Source: an uncultured Eubacteriales bacterium (lineage in GTDB: Bacteria; Bacillota; Clostridia; Christensenellales; Aristaeellaceae). Taken from it: a stretch of 64,000 bases of DNA. The stretch spans positions 1-64,000 of the forward strand of contig CADBNW010000110.1 of the NCBI GenBank assembly GCA_902796025.1. The letters are read 5' to 3'. Positions 16,405-25,647 of the stretch are shown here, piece by piece. The notes beneath the pieces are model-generated. The model was not told where the DNA came from, made no database searches, and saw only the letters and a list, made by a program, of their open reading frames with translations. Positions within the stretch are counted from its first letter, which is position 1. The number at the start of each line of letters is the position of its first letter. The translations under genes and the position numbers were made by a program.

Positions 16405-18987
16405 TCATTGCGCTTTTGCGGGAGCAAAGCCGATGATCAGCTCGTCGTTTTCGTTTAGCTCCAGGACATCGTCAAAATATAGCGTGCCGTCCTTTTCTCC
16501 AAAGTGGATCGGGACATCATTTCGCTTTACAGATGCGCTGGCACGCTGCCCAGCGCGGAAGCTGCTTAGCCGGATCTTGCCGTACAGCAGGCGAAGACTT
16601 GCGCCGGACCCGCTTTGCGCGTACAGGCCCCAGGCGCCATCCAGGGCCCAGAAGCTTTGAAACGCGTCCTGGTTTATCCTTGGCATAAAACCGATATGGC
16701 GTTTTGTCATATCGTATTCAAAGCCGCTTAGCGCCAGCAGGATGGAATATGCTGCCATGGAACGGGCGTAATTGCTGCCGCACTCCATTTCGTTCCAGGG
16801 GTTGCGATTCTCGCCGTTGTGTCGCTCGCGGATGGACTTGATGAGCTCGAGCCCTTCATCGATCAGCCCGTTTTGCAGCATGGAGACGGCAGCCTGGTAT
16901 TCAAAGCCGTACATGGTTTCCTCGGCATAGGGGACGGGGATCACCGGCTTTCGGACGTTTTTGGGCCAGGTACACATGACGGTTCCCTTTTCGTCGTTCA
17001 AGGAAAACAGGCGGCAGGGATTAAAGTGCTCGCGCATGCAAATGAAATTATACCTGTAGATCGATAAAAGCGCTTTTTTCACTTTATCTGCGTCCAGAAG
17101 CTGTCCAAGGCCCATGTTGTTTGCGTGCCACTGGGCGGTGAGCTGGTCGATGGAGCAGCCTTCGCCGATCTGGTATTTTATTTCCTTTGCCTCGCTGTTC
17201 CAGTAGAGATCGTAGGCGTCCCCGTAGGGCTTCAGGACCTCGCGCTCGTCGAGATTTGCCTGATGGATGAAGTATTCGCCGTTAAAGAGATGCGCTTCCA
17301 TCCAGGCGCGCCCGCGCTGATAGAGGACGGCGTATTCTTCTGCGGTCTTTTCGTCGCCAAGCGCTTTTGCCATTTCGCTGCCCGCCTTCAGCGCCGCGAT
17401 GTAAAAGCCGTTCAGCCAGGAACTGGGGCCAAAAAGCTCCATATCCAGGGTATGATGCTGCCGTCCCTCCAGCACGCCGTCATGGTCCATGTCCCAGCGG
17501 TCGGGGTTGTCCGGATGCCAGGCGTACTCGATGGACTTTTTGACCTTCGGCCAGAGCTGCTTAAGCCACTCGCTGTTTCCGCAGATCTTCCATTCCCTGT
17601 AAACCTTTAACACGTCGCCAAACTGACCGTCCGCGCAGGGGCGGAAGGTGGAATACTTTCTGCCCATCGGCAGCTGCGTTCTGAAACGCATACCGCCGAT
17701 TGGGTCCTGATTGTATCGATAATTCGTTTCGCGTATTGTTCTTTCCAGCGCGGGATAGAGGAATGGCAGGGCATAGGCGTAATTCCAAACATGGGTGCAA
17801 GTGCCCTCGCAGGAGCCAGTCGTGGAATGAAGACCCTCCCAGCCGTAGAAACTGCCGTCGCTTAAGCGAATGCAGGTCGCCGTTTTAAGTACGCTCATCG
17901 TGGAGGAGATGGCGTCCAGGCAGTAGTCCGGAAGGCTGCTTGCAAACAGCGCGTCGTGGAAAAGGCGGGTCTGTCCCTCCAGCCTTTCCCAGTTGGCAAA
18001 GGCGTAAGCAGCCACCTTTTGCACGCTTTCAAAGCGGAGCGCGTAATAGTTTGTCCAGCTGTTTTGAAGCCCGCTTTGCTGCTCTTCAGGCGTTAAGGGA
18101 TTCCAGTAATTGGTATAGTTGGGATACCGCCAGGCGATCAGAAAGCGCACCGAGTTGATTTGACCGGGCTGCAGACGCATATGCGCAGAGATGGCGCACA
18201 CGTCTCGCTTTCCGGGCGCGTCGCTTTGATCGGCATTTTTGTAAGCTCTTTTTTGCAGATGCCCGGGCTTATTGAAATCCTGCCAGAAGACGCTTAGCGA
18301 ATCGAACCACATGCCGCGGAACCAGTATTCCTGGCAGGCGCTGTCCTCGCAGTCGGTGGCAAGCAGCATTTCGCCATAGTCGCTTGCGCCTGTATCTGTT
18401 TCCGGATCAGAGAGTATCACCGCGCGGCCTTTATCAAGTCTGCTTTCTCGGTTCACGCTGCTTTTGCCCATGTTCTGAAGGCAGGCAGCAAGGGTGTAAT
18501 CGAGGGGGCTGTCTGTGTCGTTTGAAACTGTGATGGTGAAAAAGGCGGCAGGGATCTCAGAGTCCTCGGTGTTTGAGGGGATCATGGGGTTAAAGGCGTG
18601 AAGCGCAGGCCTTCCCGGAAAGCCGGGATCGCTGAACTCGATTTTTGCAAAGGGAAATTCGCCCTCAAACGCGCAGGAAGCAAAATGGGGAACGCCGGCC
18701 AGCGTAGCGCGATCCGGCCCGTAGCCGAAATCGCCAAAGCCGCCGGGGCACGATTGCCCTTGCCAGGGCATGGGATGATCACCCTGCAGCACTTTTGCGG
18801 ATACGAGAGCGCCATCCTTTTCCGCCTTGACTGCAAAGAAGGAAAAGCCGTTGTAGGATTGTTTGCTTGGCCGGTTTCGTATTTCCCAGTCGATCAGCTG
18901 CCCGTTGCCCGCAAGGCCGATGGAGCCCGTGCCGATGCCGCCCAAGGGAAAGGAAATCGCCTGAAGCCTTCTGCCCGTGTAACGCAT
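16405..18987 (-). CDS. GH116-type glycoside hydrolase (GBA2-like)
   Basis: An 860-residue protein with the two parts of GH116: an N-terminal beta-sandwich opening with FPLGGIGTGSIGLAGNGQ, and a C-terminal (alpha/alpha)6 barrel of the DUF608 type. Barrel markers are CEGTCTHVWNYAYALPFLYP, then DHDGVLEGRQHHTLDMELFG and GPSSWLNGFYIAALKAG; the Asp in HTLDMELFG corresponds to the usual acid/base region. Members cleave beta-glucosides, beta-xylosides or N-acetylglucosaminides. No signal peptide, so it probably works on imported sugars. Start 18987 has GGGGTGA; the longer frame to 19317 runs over the divergent esterase promoter. Confidence 0.85.
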   Translation of the reverse strand: MRYTGRRLQAISFPLGGIGTGSIGLAGNGQLIDWEIRNRPSKQSYNGFSFFAVKAEKDGALVSAKVLQGDHPMPWQGQSCPGGFGDFGYGPDRATLAGVPHFASCAFEGEFPFAKIEFSDPGFPGRPALHAFNPMIPSNTEDSEIPAAFFTITVSNDTDSPLDYTLAACLQNMGKSSVNRESRLDKGRAVILSDPETDTGASDYGEMLLATDCEDSACQEYWFRGMWFDSLSVFWQDFNKPGHLQKRAYKNADQSDAPGKRDVCAISAHMRLQPGQINSVRFLIAWRYPNYTNYWNPLTPEEQQSGLQNSWTNYYALRFESVQKVAAYAFANWERLEGQTRLFHDALFASSLPDYCLDAISSTMSVLKTATCIRLSDGSFYGWEGLHSTTGSCEGTCTHVWNYAYALPFLYPALERTIRETNYRYNQDPIGGMRFRTQLPMGRKYSTFRPCADGQFGDVLKVYREWKICGNSEWLKQLWPKVKKSIEYAWHPDNPDRWDMDHDGVLEGRQHHTLDMELFGPSSWLNGFYIAALKAGSEMAKALGDEKTAEEYAVLYQRGRAWMEAHLFNGEYFIHQANLDEREVLKPYGDAYDLYWNSEAKEIKYQIGEGCSIDQLTAQWHANNMGLGQLLDADKVKKALLSIYRYNFICMREHFNPCRLFSLNDEKGTVMCTWPKNVRKPVIPVPYAEETMYGFEYQAAVSMLQNGLIDEGLELIKSIRERHNGENRNPWNEMECGSNYARSMAAYSILLALSGFEYDMTKRHIGFMPRINQDAFQSFWALDGAWGLYAQSGSGASLRLLYGKIRLSSFRAGQRASASVKRNDVPIHFGEKDGTLYFDDVLELNENDELIIGFAPAKAQ

Positions 18988-19105
18988 ATCGTTCACCCCG
19001 CTGTTGGTTTTATGTAGTTGTTCGACGTAAACGTGCACGATTCCTGCAAGAGAGGCAAAACGATTTATACAAATCGCTCTTGGATAAAATAATTTGCCAT
19101 TGCGA

Positions 19106-19134
19106 TTGCAAAATGTGCGCAAAGGAAGTACAAT
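19106..19134 (+). promoter_or_regulatory. Promoter of the esterase gene
   Basis: TTGCAA (19106-19111), 17-base spacer, TACAAT (19129-19134), about 30 bases before the start codon, in the divergent gap with GH116. Confidence 0.65.
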
Positions 19135-19163
19135 ATACAAAAAGCCATGGGAGGGTAAAGCAC

Positions 19164-20180
19164 ATGCCAGGTCAGTATTCTCCGCAAAAGCTGCACGAAC
19201 AGATCCTGAAAACCCTGACGCCACGCTGCCGCTACGACGAAAGCCAGCCGCTTGAAGCGTGGCAGGCGCGGGCGCGTAAAAGGCTTGGGGACTTGCTGGG
19301 ATTAAGCGCGATCCCAAAGGGTGAGATCAAGCCGCAAATCGAGTGGCAAAAGGAGGAAGAGGCGTTTTACGAAACCCGCTTCTCCCTTAATACGGAGCCT
19401 GGCTACGACAGCCCGATGCATTTGCTTTTGCCAAAGAGCAGGAAAAAGCCGCCCGTCGTCATCTGCGTGCAGGGCCATTCCACGGGCATGCACATATCTC
19501 TTGGCCGCCCCAAATTTGAGGGTGACGCCGAGGACATCGCGGGAGACCGTGACTGCGCGCTGCAGGCCATACGTCAGGGCTATGCCGCGCTGACCATCGA
19601 ACAGCGCGCCTTTGGCGAATGCGGTGGAGACGAAAAGGGCCCGCGCTGCGCCCAGCCTGCCGCGACGGCGCTGATGCTTGGCAGGACGCTGATCGGCGAG
19701 CGGGTGCACGACATCATGTGCGCGATTGACATGCTCAAGGCCGGGTATTTTGACGTGGACGCCAGCCGCATCGCAATCACTGGCAATTCCGGCGGCGGCA
19801 CAGCCAGCATTTACGCGGCGGCGATGGATCCGCGCCTTTCTGCCTCCATGCCCTCCTGCGCTTTTACATCCTTCTACGCATCGATTGGGGTAAGTCTGCA
19901 TTGCATGTGCAATTACATCCCCGGCATCGCGCGGGACTTCGATATGGGCGATCTTTGCGCGCTGATCGCGCCGCGCCCGCTGGTTCTGATCGCAGCGGAA
20001 AAGGACAAGTCCTTCCCGCTCACTCAGGCAAAAGAGCAGTTTGCCCTGATCCAGCGCGCCTATGACGGCCTTAAGGCGACCGGAAAGTGCCGCCTGATCG
20101 CCGCGCCCGGCGGGCATCGCTACTACGCGGATCTTGCCTGGCCGGCCTTTAATGAAATAACCGGCTGGAACAAAGCGTAA
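19164..20180 (+). CDS. Alpha/beta hydrolase, acetyl-esterase-like
   Basis: A 338-residue cytosolic serine hydrolase. The nucleophile elbow is ITGNSGGGTAS with Ser209; the remaining triad members are likely the Asp in AAEKDKSFPL and the His in PGGHRYY near the C terminus. The VVICVQGHSTG strand gives the oxyanion region. The order of parts resembles acetyl xylan esterase/DUF3530-type hydrolases that deacetylate plant glycans, but substrate is inferred only from neighbours. GGGAGGG lies before the ATG at 19164. It is divergent from GH116 and followed by the isomerase gene after 75 bases. Confidence 0.78.
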   Translation: MPGQYSPQKLHEQILKTLTPRCRYDESQPLEAWQARARKRLGDLLGLSAIPKGEIKPQIEWQKEEEAFYETRFSLNTEPGYDSPMHLLLPKSRKKPPVVICVQGHSTGMHISLGRPKFEGDAEDIAGDRDCALQAIRQGYAALTIEQRAFGECGGDEKGPRCAQPAATALMLGRTLIGERVHDIMCAIDMLKAGYFDVDASRIAITGNSGGGTASIYAAAMDPRLSASMPSCAFTSFYASIGVSLHCMCNYIPGIARDFDMGDLCALIAPRPLVLIAAEKDKSFPLTQAKEQFALIQRAYDGLKATGKCRLIAAPGGHRYYADLAWPAFNEITGWNKA

Positions 20181-20255
20181 GGCGATATCCCTCAAACATG
20201 CTTTTCCCTTATTCATGGGGTACAATAAAGACAGTATTTGGAAGGCGGTGCATTT

Positions 20256-21101
20256 ATGAAGAAGTTTCCTATCGGCATCATCCTTGATTCGTTCAGAAAG
20301 CCGGTGCTTGAGGCTTTGGATCTTACGGCAAAGCTGGGCGCAGACGGCATACAGGTCTATGCGACGCGGGGCGAAATGGCGCCGGAAAACCTGAAGGGCG
20401 AAAAGCGCAAAGCGTTTTTGCGGGAGGTCAAGGCGCGCGGGCTGAAGATCAGCGCTCTGTGCGGCGACCTGGGCCATGGATTTTGGGATCCCGAGCGCAA
20501 TCCGGAGCTGATCGAGCGCAGCAAGCTGATCCTTGACATGGCGAAGGAGCTTGAAACGGACGTGGTGACCACGCACATCGGCGTGGTGCCAGAGTCGCCC
20601 GATCATCCAAGGTTTCACATCATGCAGGACGCGTGCGGACAGCTTGCGGCCTATGCGGATTCGCTGAAAGCACACTTTGCCATAGAGACGGGCCCCGAAA
20701 CCTCGCTGACCCTCAAGCGCTTTTTGGATTCCCTGCACTCTACGGGCGTGGCCGTAAACCTCGACCCCGCAAACCTCGTGATGGTGACCGGCGACGATCC
20801 CGTGCAGGCAGTGTACAATCTGAAGGACTATATCGTGCATACGCACGCCAAGGACGGCGTGATGCTACACGAAAACGATCCCGAGGTCGTATATGGCATC
20901 GTGCACAAGGACGCCCTGGTGACCGGGCGCGGTTTTGAGGAAGTGCCCCTTGGCGAAGGCAGCGTGCCGTTCAAAGAGTATCTGGCGGCGCTGGAGGATA
21001 TCGGCTTTAACGGCTTCCTCACGATCGAGCGCGAGGTGGGCAACGACCCGACCGGAGACATCAGCAAGGCTGTAAGCTTCCTGAAAGGCTTTATGGATTA
21101 G
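20256..21101 (+). CDS. Sugar phosphate isomerase/epimerase (xylose-isomerase-like TIM barrel)
   Basis: A 281-residue protein of the AP-endonuclease-2/xylose isomerase-like barrel family. Metal-site segments are the Glu in FAIETGPE, the Asp in VNLDPANL, the His in VHTHAKDG and the Glu in LTIEREVG; GVQVYATRGE opens the barrel. Members interconvert ketoses or inosose-type sugars. The ATG at 20256 has GGAAGGCGGTG upstream; the TTG at 20238 is less likely. Probably expressed with the esterase before it and ending at a shared bidirectional terminator. Confidence 0.82.
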   Translation: MKKFPIGIILDSFRKPVLEALDLTAKLGADGIQVYATRGEMAPENLKGEKRKAFLREVKARGLKISALCGDLGHGFWDPERNPELIERSKLILDMAKELETDVVTTHIGVVPESPDHPRFHIMQDACGQLAAYADSLKAHFAIETGPETSLTLKRFLDSLHSTGVAVNLDPANLVMVTGDDPVQAVYNLKDYIVHTHAKDGVMLHENDPEVVYGIVHKDALVTGRGFEEVPLGEGSVPFKEYLAALEDIGFNGFLTIEREVGNDPTGDISKAVSFLKGFMD

Positions 21102-21120
21102 CGTTATTAATAGGTATCCA

Positions 21121-21154
21121 ATGCAAAATGGCGGCCTCGGCCGCCATTTTGCAT
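21121..21154. terminator. Bidirectional terminator
   Basis: A long perfect stem ATGCAAAATGGCGGCC/GGCCGCCATTTTGCAT with a two-base nominal loop. A and T runs on the stem arms let it serve both the isomerase gene and the convergent peptidase operon. Confidence 0.88.
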
Positions 21155-21165
21155 ATTTAAAAGAT

Positions 21166-22197
21166 TCAGCCTTCTTTCTTCAAAAACTCCATCAGCGCCC
21201 TGCGGCTGGTGCCGCGATAGCCGGTAAGCGGCTGGGCGTTTACGAGGGAGCTTAGCACGGCCTCCTCCACAGCCTCCGCACAGGCGCGGAAGGCGTGGTC
21301 GATGTACTTTTCGTTCAGATACGCGGCATCAAGGATCGGCTGTTCGCTGTCCATTATGCGGTTTGCAGTGGAAAAGCCGACGAATACGTCGCCGCTGTAG
21401 TGCCCAAGATAGGAGCCCACGCGGCAAAGCCCAACGCCCGCGCGCTTCAAAACGCGCTTAAGCTGCCTTGAGGAAAGGGGAAGGTCCGTTGCGATCACGG
21501 CGATGCAGGAGCCCTTGTCCGGCTTTGGGTCGTTTAAGATCTGGTCGATCTCGCGCCCGATGGGGCGGCTGCAAAGCGTAAGATCCGGAAGCCTTCCGTG
21601 GTTTGTCAAAAGCAGAGCGCCAAGCGTGTAGGTTTTGCCGCCAAGGGAGATCAAGCGGCTCGCCGTGCCGATCCCGCCCTTTAGGCCATGGCAGGTCATG
21701 CCGCGCCCCGCGCCGACCGCGCCTAAAGAGAAATGAGCGGAGGCGCTGCCTATGGCTTCAAATACGTGTCCGGCTTTCACGGCTCTTTGTGAAATGTCGT
21801 TCAGGGAGCTGTCGTTGCATTCGCAGACGATGGGGTTTACGCTGGTCAGGCGTATGCCATCCTGCGCGCAGCGAGTCAGCATATACTCGACAAGCGCGTC
21901 GTGCACAAGGCCGACATTCAGGGTATTGGTAAGGGCTATCGGCGTTTCCAGCGTGCCCAATTCGTCCAGCTGCACAAGCCCCAGCGTTTTGCCAAAGCCG
22001 TTCAGCACGAAGGAAGCGCCGATGAGCTTATGGCAAAACATGTTGTCTTCACAGGGCATTACCACGGTGACGCCGGTTTGGGTATCGCCAGAATCCAAAG
22101 TGACCTGACCCACTGTAACGCCGGTAACGTCGCAGATGGAGTTCAGCTTGCCCTTTGGCATGGAGCCAACGCTTAGTCCAAGCTCGCTAATGTCCAT
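21166..22197 (-). CDS. P1 family (DmpA/S58) peptidase
   Basis: A 343-residue N-terminal-nucleophile aminopeptidase homologue. Family stretches are ITDVTGVTVG-like CDVTGVTVGQVTL, ECNDSSLNDI, GAVGAGRGMTCHGLKGGIGTASR (here given in two overlapping parts) and ATDLPLSSRQL. The self-cleavage and nucleophile segment is GHYSGDVFVGFSTAN with Ser268; the residue just before it is Tyr where I expect Gly or Asn. It is cytosolic. The ATG lies six bases after the L,D-transpeptidase stop with GGTGGA just upstream, so translation is coupled. Family members take short or beta-peptides; the cell-wall neighbour suggests muropeptide use, which is inference. Confidence 0.8.
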   Translation of the reverse strand: MDISELGLSVGSMPKGKLNSICDVTGVTVGQVTLDSGDTQTGVTVVMPCEDNMFCHKLIGASFVLNGFGKTLGLVQLDELGTLETPIALTNTLNVGLVHDALVEYMLTRCAQDGIRLTSVNPIVCECNDSSLNDISQRAVKAGHVFEAIGSASAHFSLGAVGAGRGMTCHGLKGGIGTASRLISLGGKTYTLGALLLTNHGRLPDLTLCSRPIGREIDQILNDPKPDKGSCIAVIATDLPLSSRQLKRVLKRAGVGLCRVGSYLGHYSGDVFVGFSTANRIMDSEQPILDAAYLNEKYIDHAFRACAEAVEEAVLSSLVNAQPLTGYRGTSRRALMEFLKKEG

Positions 22198-22203
22198 AGG
22201 CGT

Positions 22204-23715
22204 TTATTCCACCGTGACGGGCGTGCCCATCGAGCAATTGGAGTAGATCCACTTGGCGTCGTTCACAGACAGGCGCACGCAGCCGTGGGAGGCCTTGGAG
22301 CCCAGCTGACGCACGGTGCCGCTGCGCAGTGAGCCTTCGTTTTTCTCAGAGTAGATGACCGAGTGGAACAGGATGCCGCCATCGATCAGCCAGGCATAGC
22401 GCGCCCAGCAGTCAAACTCCTTGAAATAGTACCATTCGCTCAAGCGTCCAGTGTTCCAGAAGGTGCCCTTGGGTGTGGGCGTTTCGTTTTTGCCGGTAGA
22501 GCACTTGAAGGTCTTGATGGCCTTGGAGTCAAAGCCCGCGCCGTTCCACTGGTATACGTACACGCGCTGTTTATTGGTGTTTACGGTGATCTTGTATTCG
22601 GTCACCACGGTGTCGCTTGGCACCGCGTCGTCTGAATACAGCTTTAGCTGCGTGCTTTTGTTGGCCTTGCCGCTTTGCGCCAGGGCGTTTTTGTACTGGA
22701 AGTACTTGAGGGCGCGCTCGGTGTTTGCGCCAAAGTGGCCGTCTGCGGAATGGAGATAGCCAAGCGTTACCAGACGGTTTTGGACGCGGCGCACCTCGTC
22801 GTTTTTGTCCCCGTTTTTGACCTCGACATAGCAAAGCTCAAAGTCGTCGGCGCTGAGCGCCTCCAAAAGCTGCGCGCTTGCAACGCCATCGGCCTGCCAG
22901 GGCGTGGGAGAGGGCATGGCGCGAAGGGTGGGCGTTGGGGTGGGAAGTCCCTTCCAGGTGGTGGTCTCGACCAGCGTGATCGGATCCTTGGTAGCGATGG
23001 GCGTGATCAGGGGCGTGGGAGAAGGCGTGATCCAGGGCTGCGTGGGGGCAGGCGTAGGCGTTGGACGCTGCGCCCATCTGCGCTGGTTCATGGCGTAGAC
23101 GTAATCCTGTGCGCGCTTCACGGCGGCTTCGGTCTTTGCGCCAAAGGAGCCGTCCGGACTGCCGGCAAGGAAGCCAAGCAGAATGAGCTGCTTTTGCAAT
23201 TCCTTTACCTCATCGCCCTGCGTGCCGATGGCAAAAGGCGTAGGGGAAGGCTCGGGATCCATTTTTACATCGTCGGAATAGATGCGGTCGATGGTGCGGC
23301 TGTCCGCGATGCCGGTCGCCTCAAGCCCGTTTACGCTTTGAAAATATTTTACTGCGTTTGCCGTTTCAGCGCCAAACTTGCCGTCCAATTCGCCCCCGAA
23401 GTATCCCAGCTCCTTCAAGCGGTTTTGCAGTCTGCTTACCTCGCGCACGCCGTTTTCATCGTTTACGCCCTCGTACAGCGGAGCGTTGACCACCATATAG
23501 GGGGTGGGCGTGGGCTTGGGCGTAGGCGTGGGAGTCGGGGTAGGCGTAGGCTTGGGCGTGGGCGTAGGTGTTGGCGTCGGAATGGGCGTAGCCTCCGGCG
23601 TCACATAGGGGTGCAGCTCGATCAGGCTGTCCGCATACGTCATTTCATTGATCGGATACAGCGAGATGGCCATTATGACCGCCAGCACAATGAAAGTATA
23701 AATGAGCTTGCGCAT
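22204..23715 (-). CDS. L,D-transpeptidase (YkuD) with three peptidoglycan-binding domains
   Basis: A 503-residue cell-envelope enzyme: N-terminal signal/anchor helix (residues 5-22), a Pro-Thr linker (about 38-72), two PG-binding-1 domains (about 82-150 and 162-212), a second Pro-Thr linker, a third PG-binding domain (about 300-352) and a C-terminal YkuD domain. Catalytic motifs are the FHSV histidine and SHGCVRL with Cys479. It would form 3-3 cross-links in peptidoglycan. AAGGAAG precedes the ATG. It lies 54 bases after the DUF1680 gene and six before the peptidase gene. The linker DNA is a run of near-identical hexamers, open to length change. Confidence 0.9.
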   Translation of the reverse strand: MRKLIYTFIVLAVIMAISLYPINEMTYADSLIELHPYVTPEATPIPTPTPTPTPKPTPTPTPTPTPKPTPTPYMVVNAPLYEGVNDENGVREVSRLQNRLKELGYFGGELDGKFGAETANAVKYFQSVNGLEATGIADSRTIDRIYSDDVKMDPEPSPTPFAIGTQGDEVKELQKQLILLGFLAGSPDGSFGAKTEAAVKRAQDYVYAMNQRRWAQRPTPTPAPTQPWITPSPTPLITPIATKDPITLVETTTWKGLPTPTPTLRAMPSPTPWQADGVASAQLLEALSADDFELCYVEVKNGDKNDEVRRVQNRLVTLGYLHSADGHFGANTERALKYFQYKNALAQSGKANKSTQLKLYSDDAVPSDTVVTEYKITVNTNKQRVYVYQWNGAGFDSKAIKTFKCSTGKNETPTPKGTFWNTGRLSEWYYFKEFDCWARYAWLIDGGILFHSVIYSEKNEGSLRSGTVRQLGSKASHGCVRLSVNDAKWIYSNCSMGTPVTVE

Positions 23716-23769
23716 GATATCGTCTTCCTTCTGAAAGGATGTAGTTTGCTTTTTTAGATGGTCGCGGGT

Positions 23770-25647
23770 TTATTCGCTCTTTATGGCGGGGAACTGGCAG
23801 ATCCTAAGGGGCGACCAGGCATAGGGGACCAGCTCCATCGCGCTTTCGCCGCTTTGATTGCCTGCGCCGATCACGGGGATCGTCCCGGTGTCGCAGCCGT
23901 TTTCGCTCCATTCGTCGATGGACTTCAGCATCGCGTGGACGCGAAGCGGCGCCTGCCCGTGCTTGAAGCGTTCAAAGCTCTCGGTGCGGCTCAGCTTCAT
24001 CGGTGCAGAAATGTCGAGGGCGTATGCCCATTTGCCCGTGGGTGAATAGCTTAAGCCCTGCTCGGTTTTGCTTGCTTCGCCGTTTACTGAAAGGGCCATC
24101 AGCACCGGTCCAACCTCTACAGCTGCGGACTGGCGCGTCCAGCGGGTTATTCGGGGCTGTGCAGGAAGGCTTAAGCTGATGGTGCTGGTGCCCTCCCACT
24201 TTAAGCGCACGCAGGTGGTTTCGCCCGCGCGCACGGCCATCATTTCGCCGCCGGGCAGCGAGATCAAAGGGCTTTGCGCCCAGAAGGGCACGCGCAGATA
24301 CAGCGGAAATTCCACCGGGGTCTTTACCTGAACGGAGATCTCCACCGTGTCGCCAAACGGATAATCGCCCTTGACCCGAAGGCGCACGGGCACCCCGTCT
24401 ATCGTGTGGCTGATGCTGCAGGGAGCATAGCTTACGGCATACAGCCCTTCGTCGTAAGTCGCAAGCCACAGGGAGGCGGCAAAGCGCGGCCAGGCGTCCG
24501 CGACCGCCAAAAGATTGGCACTTTTAAAGGTGTTTGCGTCGGAGGGCAGATTGTAGTAGTCGTGCCCCTTATCCGAACAGAAGATCTGATTTGCCTGCTG
24601 GGCCTGCTGGCAGAAGTCTTCGCTTGCGTCTGTCATGGCGGGCAGGCAGTTGTAGGCAAGCTTTTCCAGGCGGTCAAAAAGCTCTTCGCCGTAGTCGCCA
24701 AGGTCAAGCAGCGTTTCCATGGACAGCAGCGTTTCCGCCACAGCGCGGCTTTCGGAGGCCTGATGCGGGGCCGCTCCGTTTAACAGCTCGTCGCAGGTGA
24801 ACATGCCGTTTGCGGGCATGTGGAAACGGCTCAGCTTTTCCCACGCGCTTTTAAAGCCGCCCTGCTCCTTGAAGCCGCTTTTGAACGCGCACACCGCGCC
24901 GGGATATTTGAGCCCCCTTGCGACGTTTACGCCGTGCGCCTGATGATAGGCGCTTTGGTGGAAGGATCTTTGATCGCCCTTCCATTCCGCTTCCCCGCTC
25001 AGGCCCTCGCTCATCCTGGACCAGGGGAGGGTACGTCCCATAGGCTGTACGGTAGGGAAGCTGTAGAAAACGCTCGTCCAGTCAATGGACTGCTGCTTTA
25101 GCTTGTTGCACAGCTCGATCAGATACTTTTGCTCTGTCAGGTTGTACAGCTTTATCGCAAGATAGATATTGTCGCCGACCCAGCTGCAGTTAAAGCCCCC
25201 GCTAAGGCTGGGTTCGGCGCTAAGGGTTCGGTGCTCAAAGCGGAAGAATTTGTCCGCAAACGCCAGCACGCGCTTGTCCGAGGAAGCGGTAAAATACAGG
25301 TACAGCGCACGAAGCGCGCAGATCAGGGAGGCGTAGTCCTTTGAAAAGACTTCCTCCATGCACTCGTCTGAACTAAGCTGGGAAAGTAAGCCTTCTGCAA
25401 GAAGCGCGGCGCGCTGCTGGATCTTGCCCTCGCCAAGCGTCCAGCCGTAGGCGGTTAGGGCAGAGAGCTTCAGGGCCTTGCTTTCCAGGGTCGCTTCGGC
25501 AGCTTTGTCGTTTCCCAGAGCGCTTAGAAAGCCCTTTGCGGAAGCGATCAGCTGATTGCGCAGCCACCCTTCCGGCCTGATCTTTCCGGAACTCAATAAG
25601 GCTTTGCTGTTTGCGCATAGGGGAGCGCGGTTCAAGAATACCTTCAT
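23770..25647 (-). CDS. DUF1680/GH127-like protein lacking the zinc cysteines
   Basis: A 625-residue protein with the overall DUF1680 layout: N-terminal alpha-barrel, the segment SESRAVAETLLSMETLL, then RLEKLAYNCLPA, then AWPRFAASLWLAT, then a beta-sandwich (YAPCSISH onward). Active GH127-related enzymes have Cys in the first segment and a Cys pair nine residues before the WP. Here the positions read Arg301, Ala377 and Asn378, so the usual zinc-thiolate site is absent; Glu299 is kept. No signal peptide. The ATG overlaps the methyltransferase stop (ATGA). It is either inactive, differently catalysed or a binding protein. Confidence 0.72.
   Translation of the reverse strand: MKVFLNRAPLCANSKALLSSGKIRPEGWLRNQLIASAKGFLSALGNDKAAEATLESKALKLSALTAYGWTLGEGKIQQRAALLAEGLLSQLSSDECMEEVFSKDYASLICALRALYLYFTASSDKRVLAFADKFFRFEHRTLSAEPSLSGGFNCSWVGDNIYLAIKLYNLTEQKYLIELCNKLKQQSIDWTSVFYSFPTVQPMGRTLPWSRMSEGLSGEAEWKGDQRSFHQSAYHQAHGVNVARGLKYPGAVCAFKSGFKEQGGFKSAWEKLSRFHMPANGMFTCDELLNGAAPHQASESRAVAETLLSMETLLDLGDYGEELFDRLEKLAYNCLPAMTDASEDFCQQAQQANQIFCSDKGHDYYNLPSDANTFKSANLLAVADAWPRFAASLWLATYDEGLYAVSYAPCSISHTIDGVPVRLRVKGDYPFGDTVEISVQVKTPVEFPLYLRVPFWAQSPLISLPGGEMMAVRAGETTCVRLKWEGTSTISLSLPAQPRITRWTRQSAAVEVGPVLMALSVNGEASKTEQGLSYSPTGKWAYALDISAPMKLSRTESFERFKHGQAPLRVHAMLKSIDEWSENGCDTGTIPVIGAGNQSGESAMELVPYAWSPLRICQFPAIKSE

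Noticed and set aside
19302..20846. 514-codon minus-strand open frame
   Set aside because: It spans two real plus-strand genes (esterase and isomerase) antisense and has no domain signature.
23485..23610. Hexamer-like direct repeats resembling a small repeat array
   Set aside because: They encode the Pro-Thr linker of the L,D-transpeptidase in frame; there are no spacers or cas genes, so not CRISPR.
22675..23757. 360-codon plus-strand frame and Gly-Val runs opposite the L,D-transpeptidase
   Set aside because: It is the antisense of Pro-Thr linkers and PG-binding domains.
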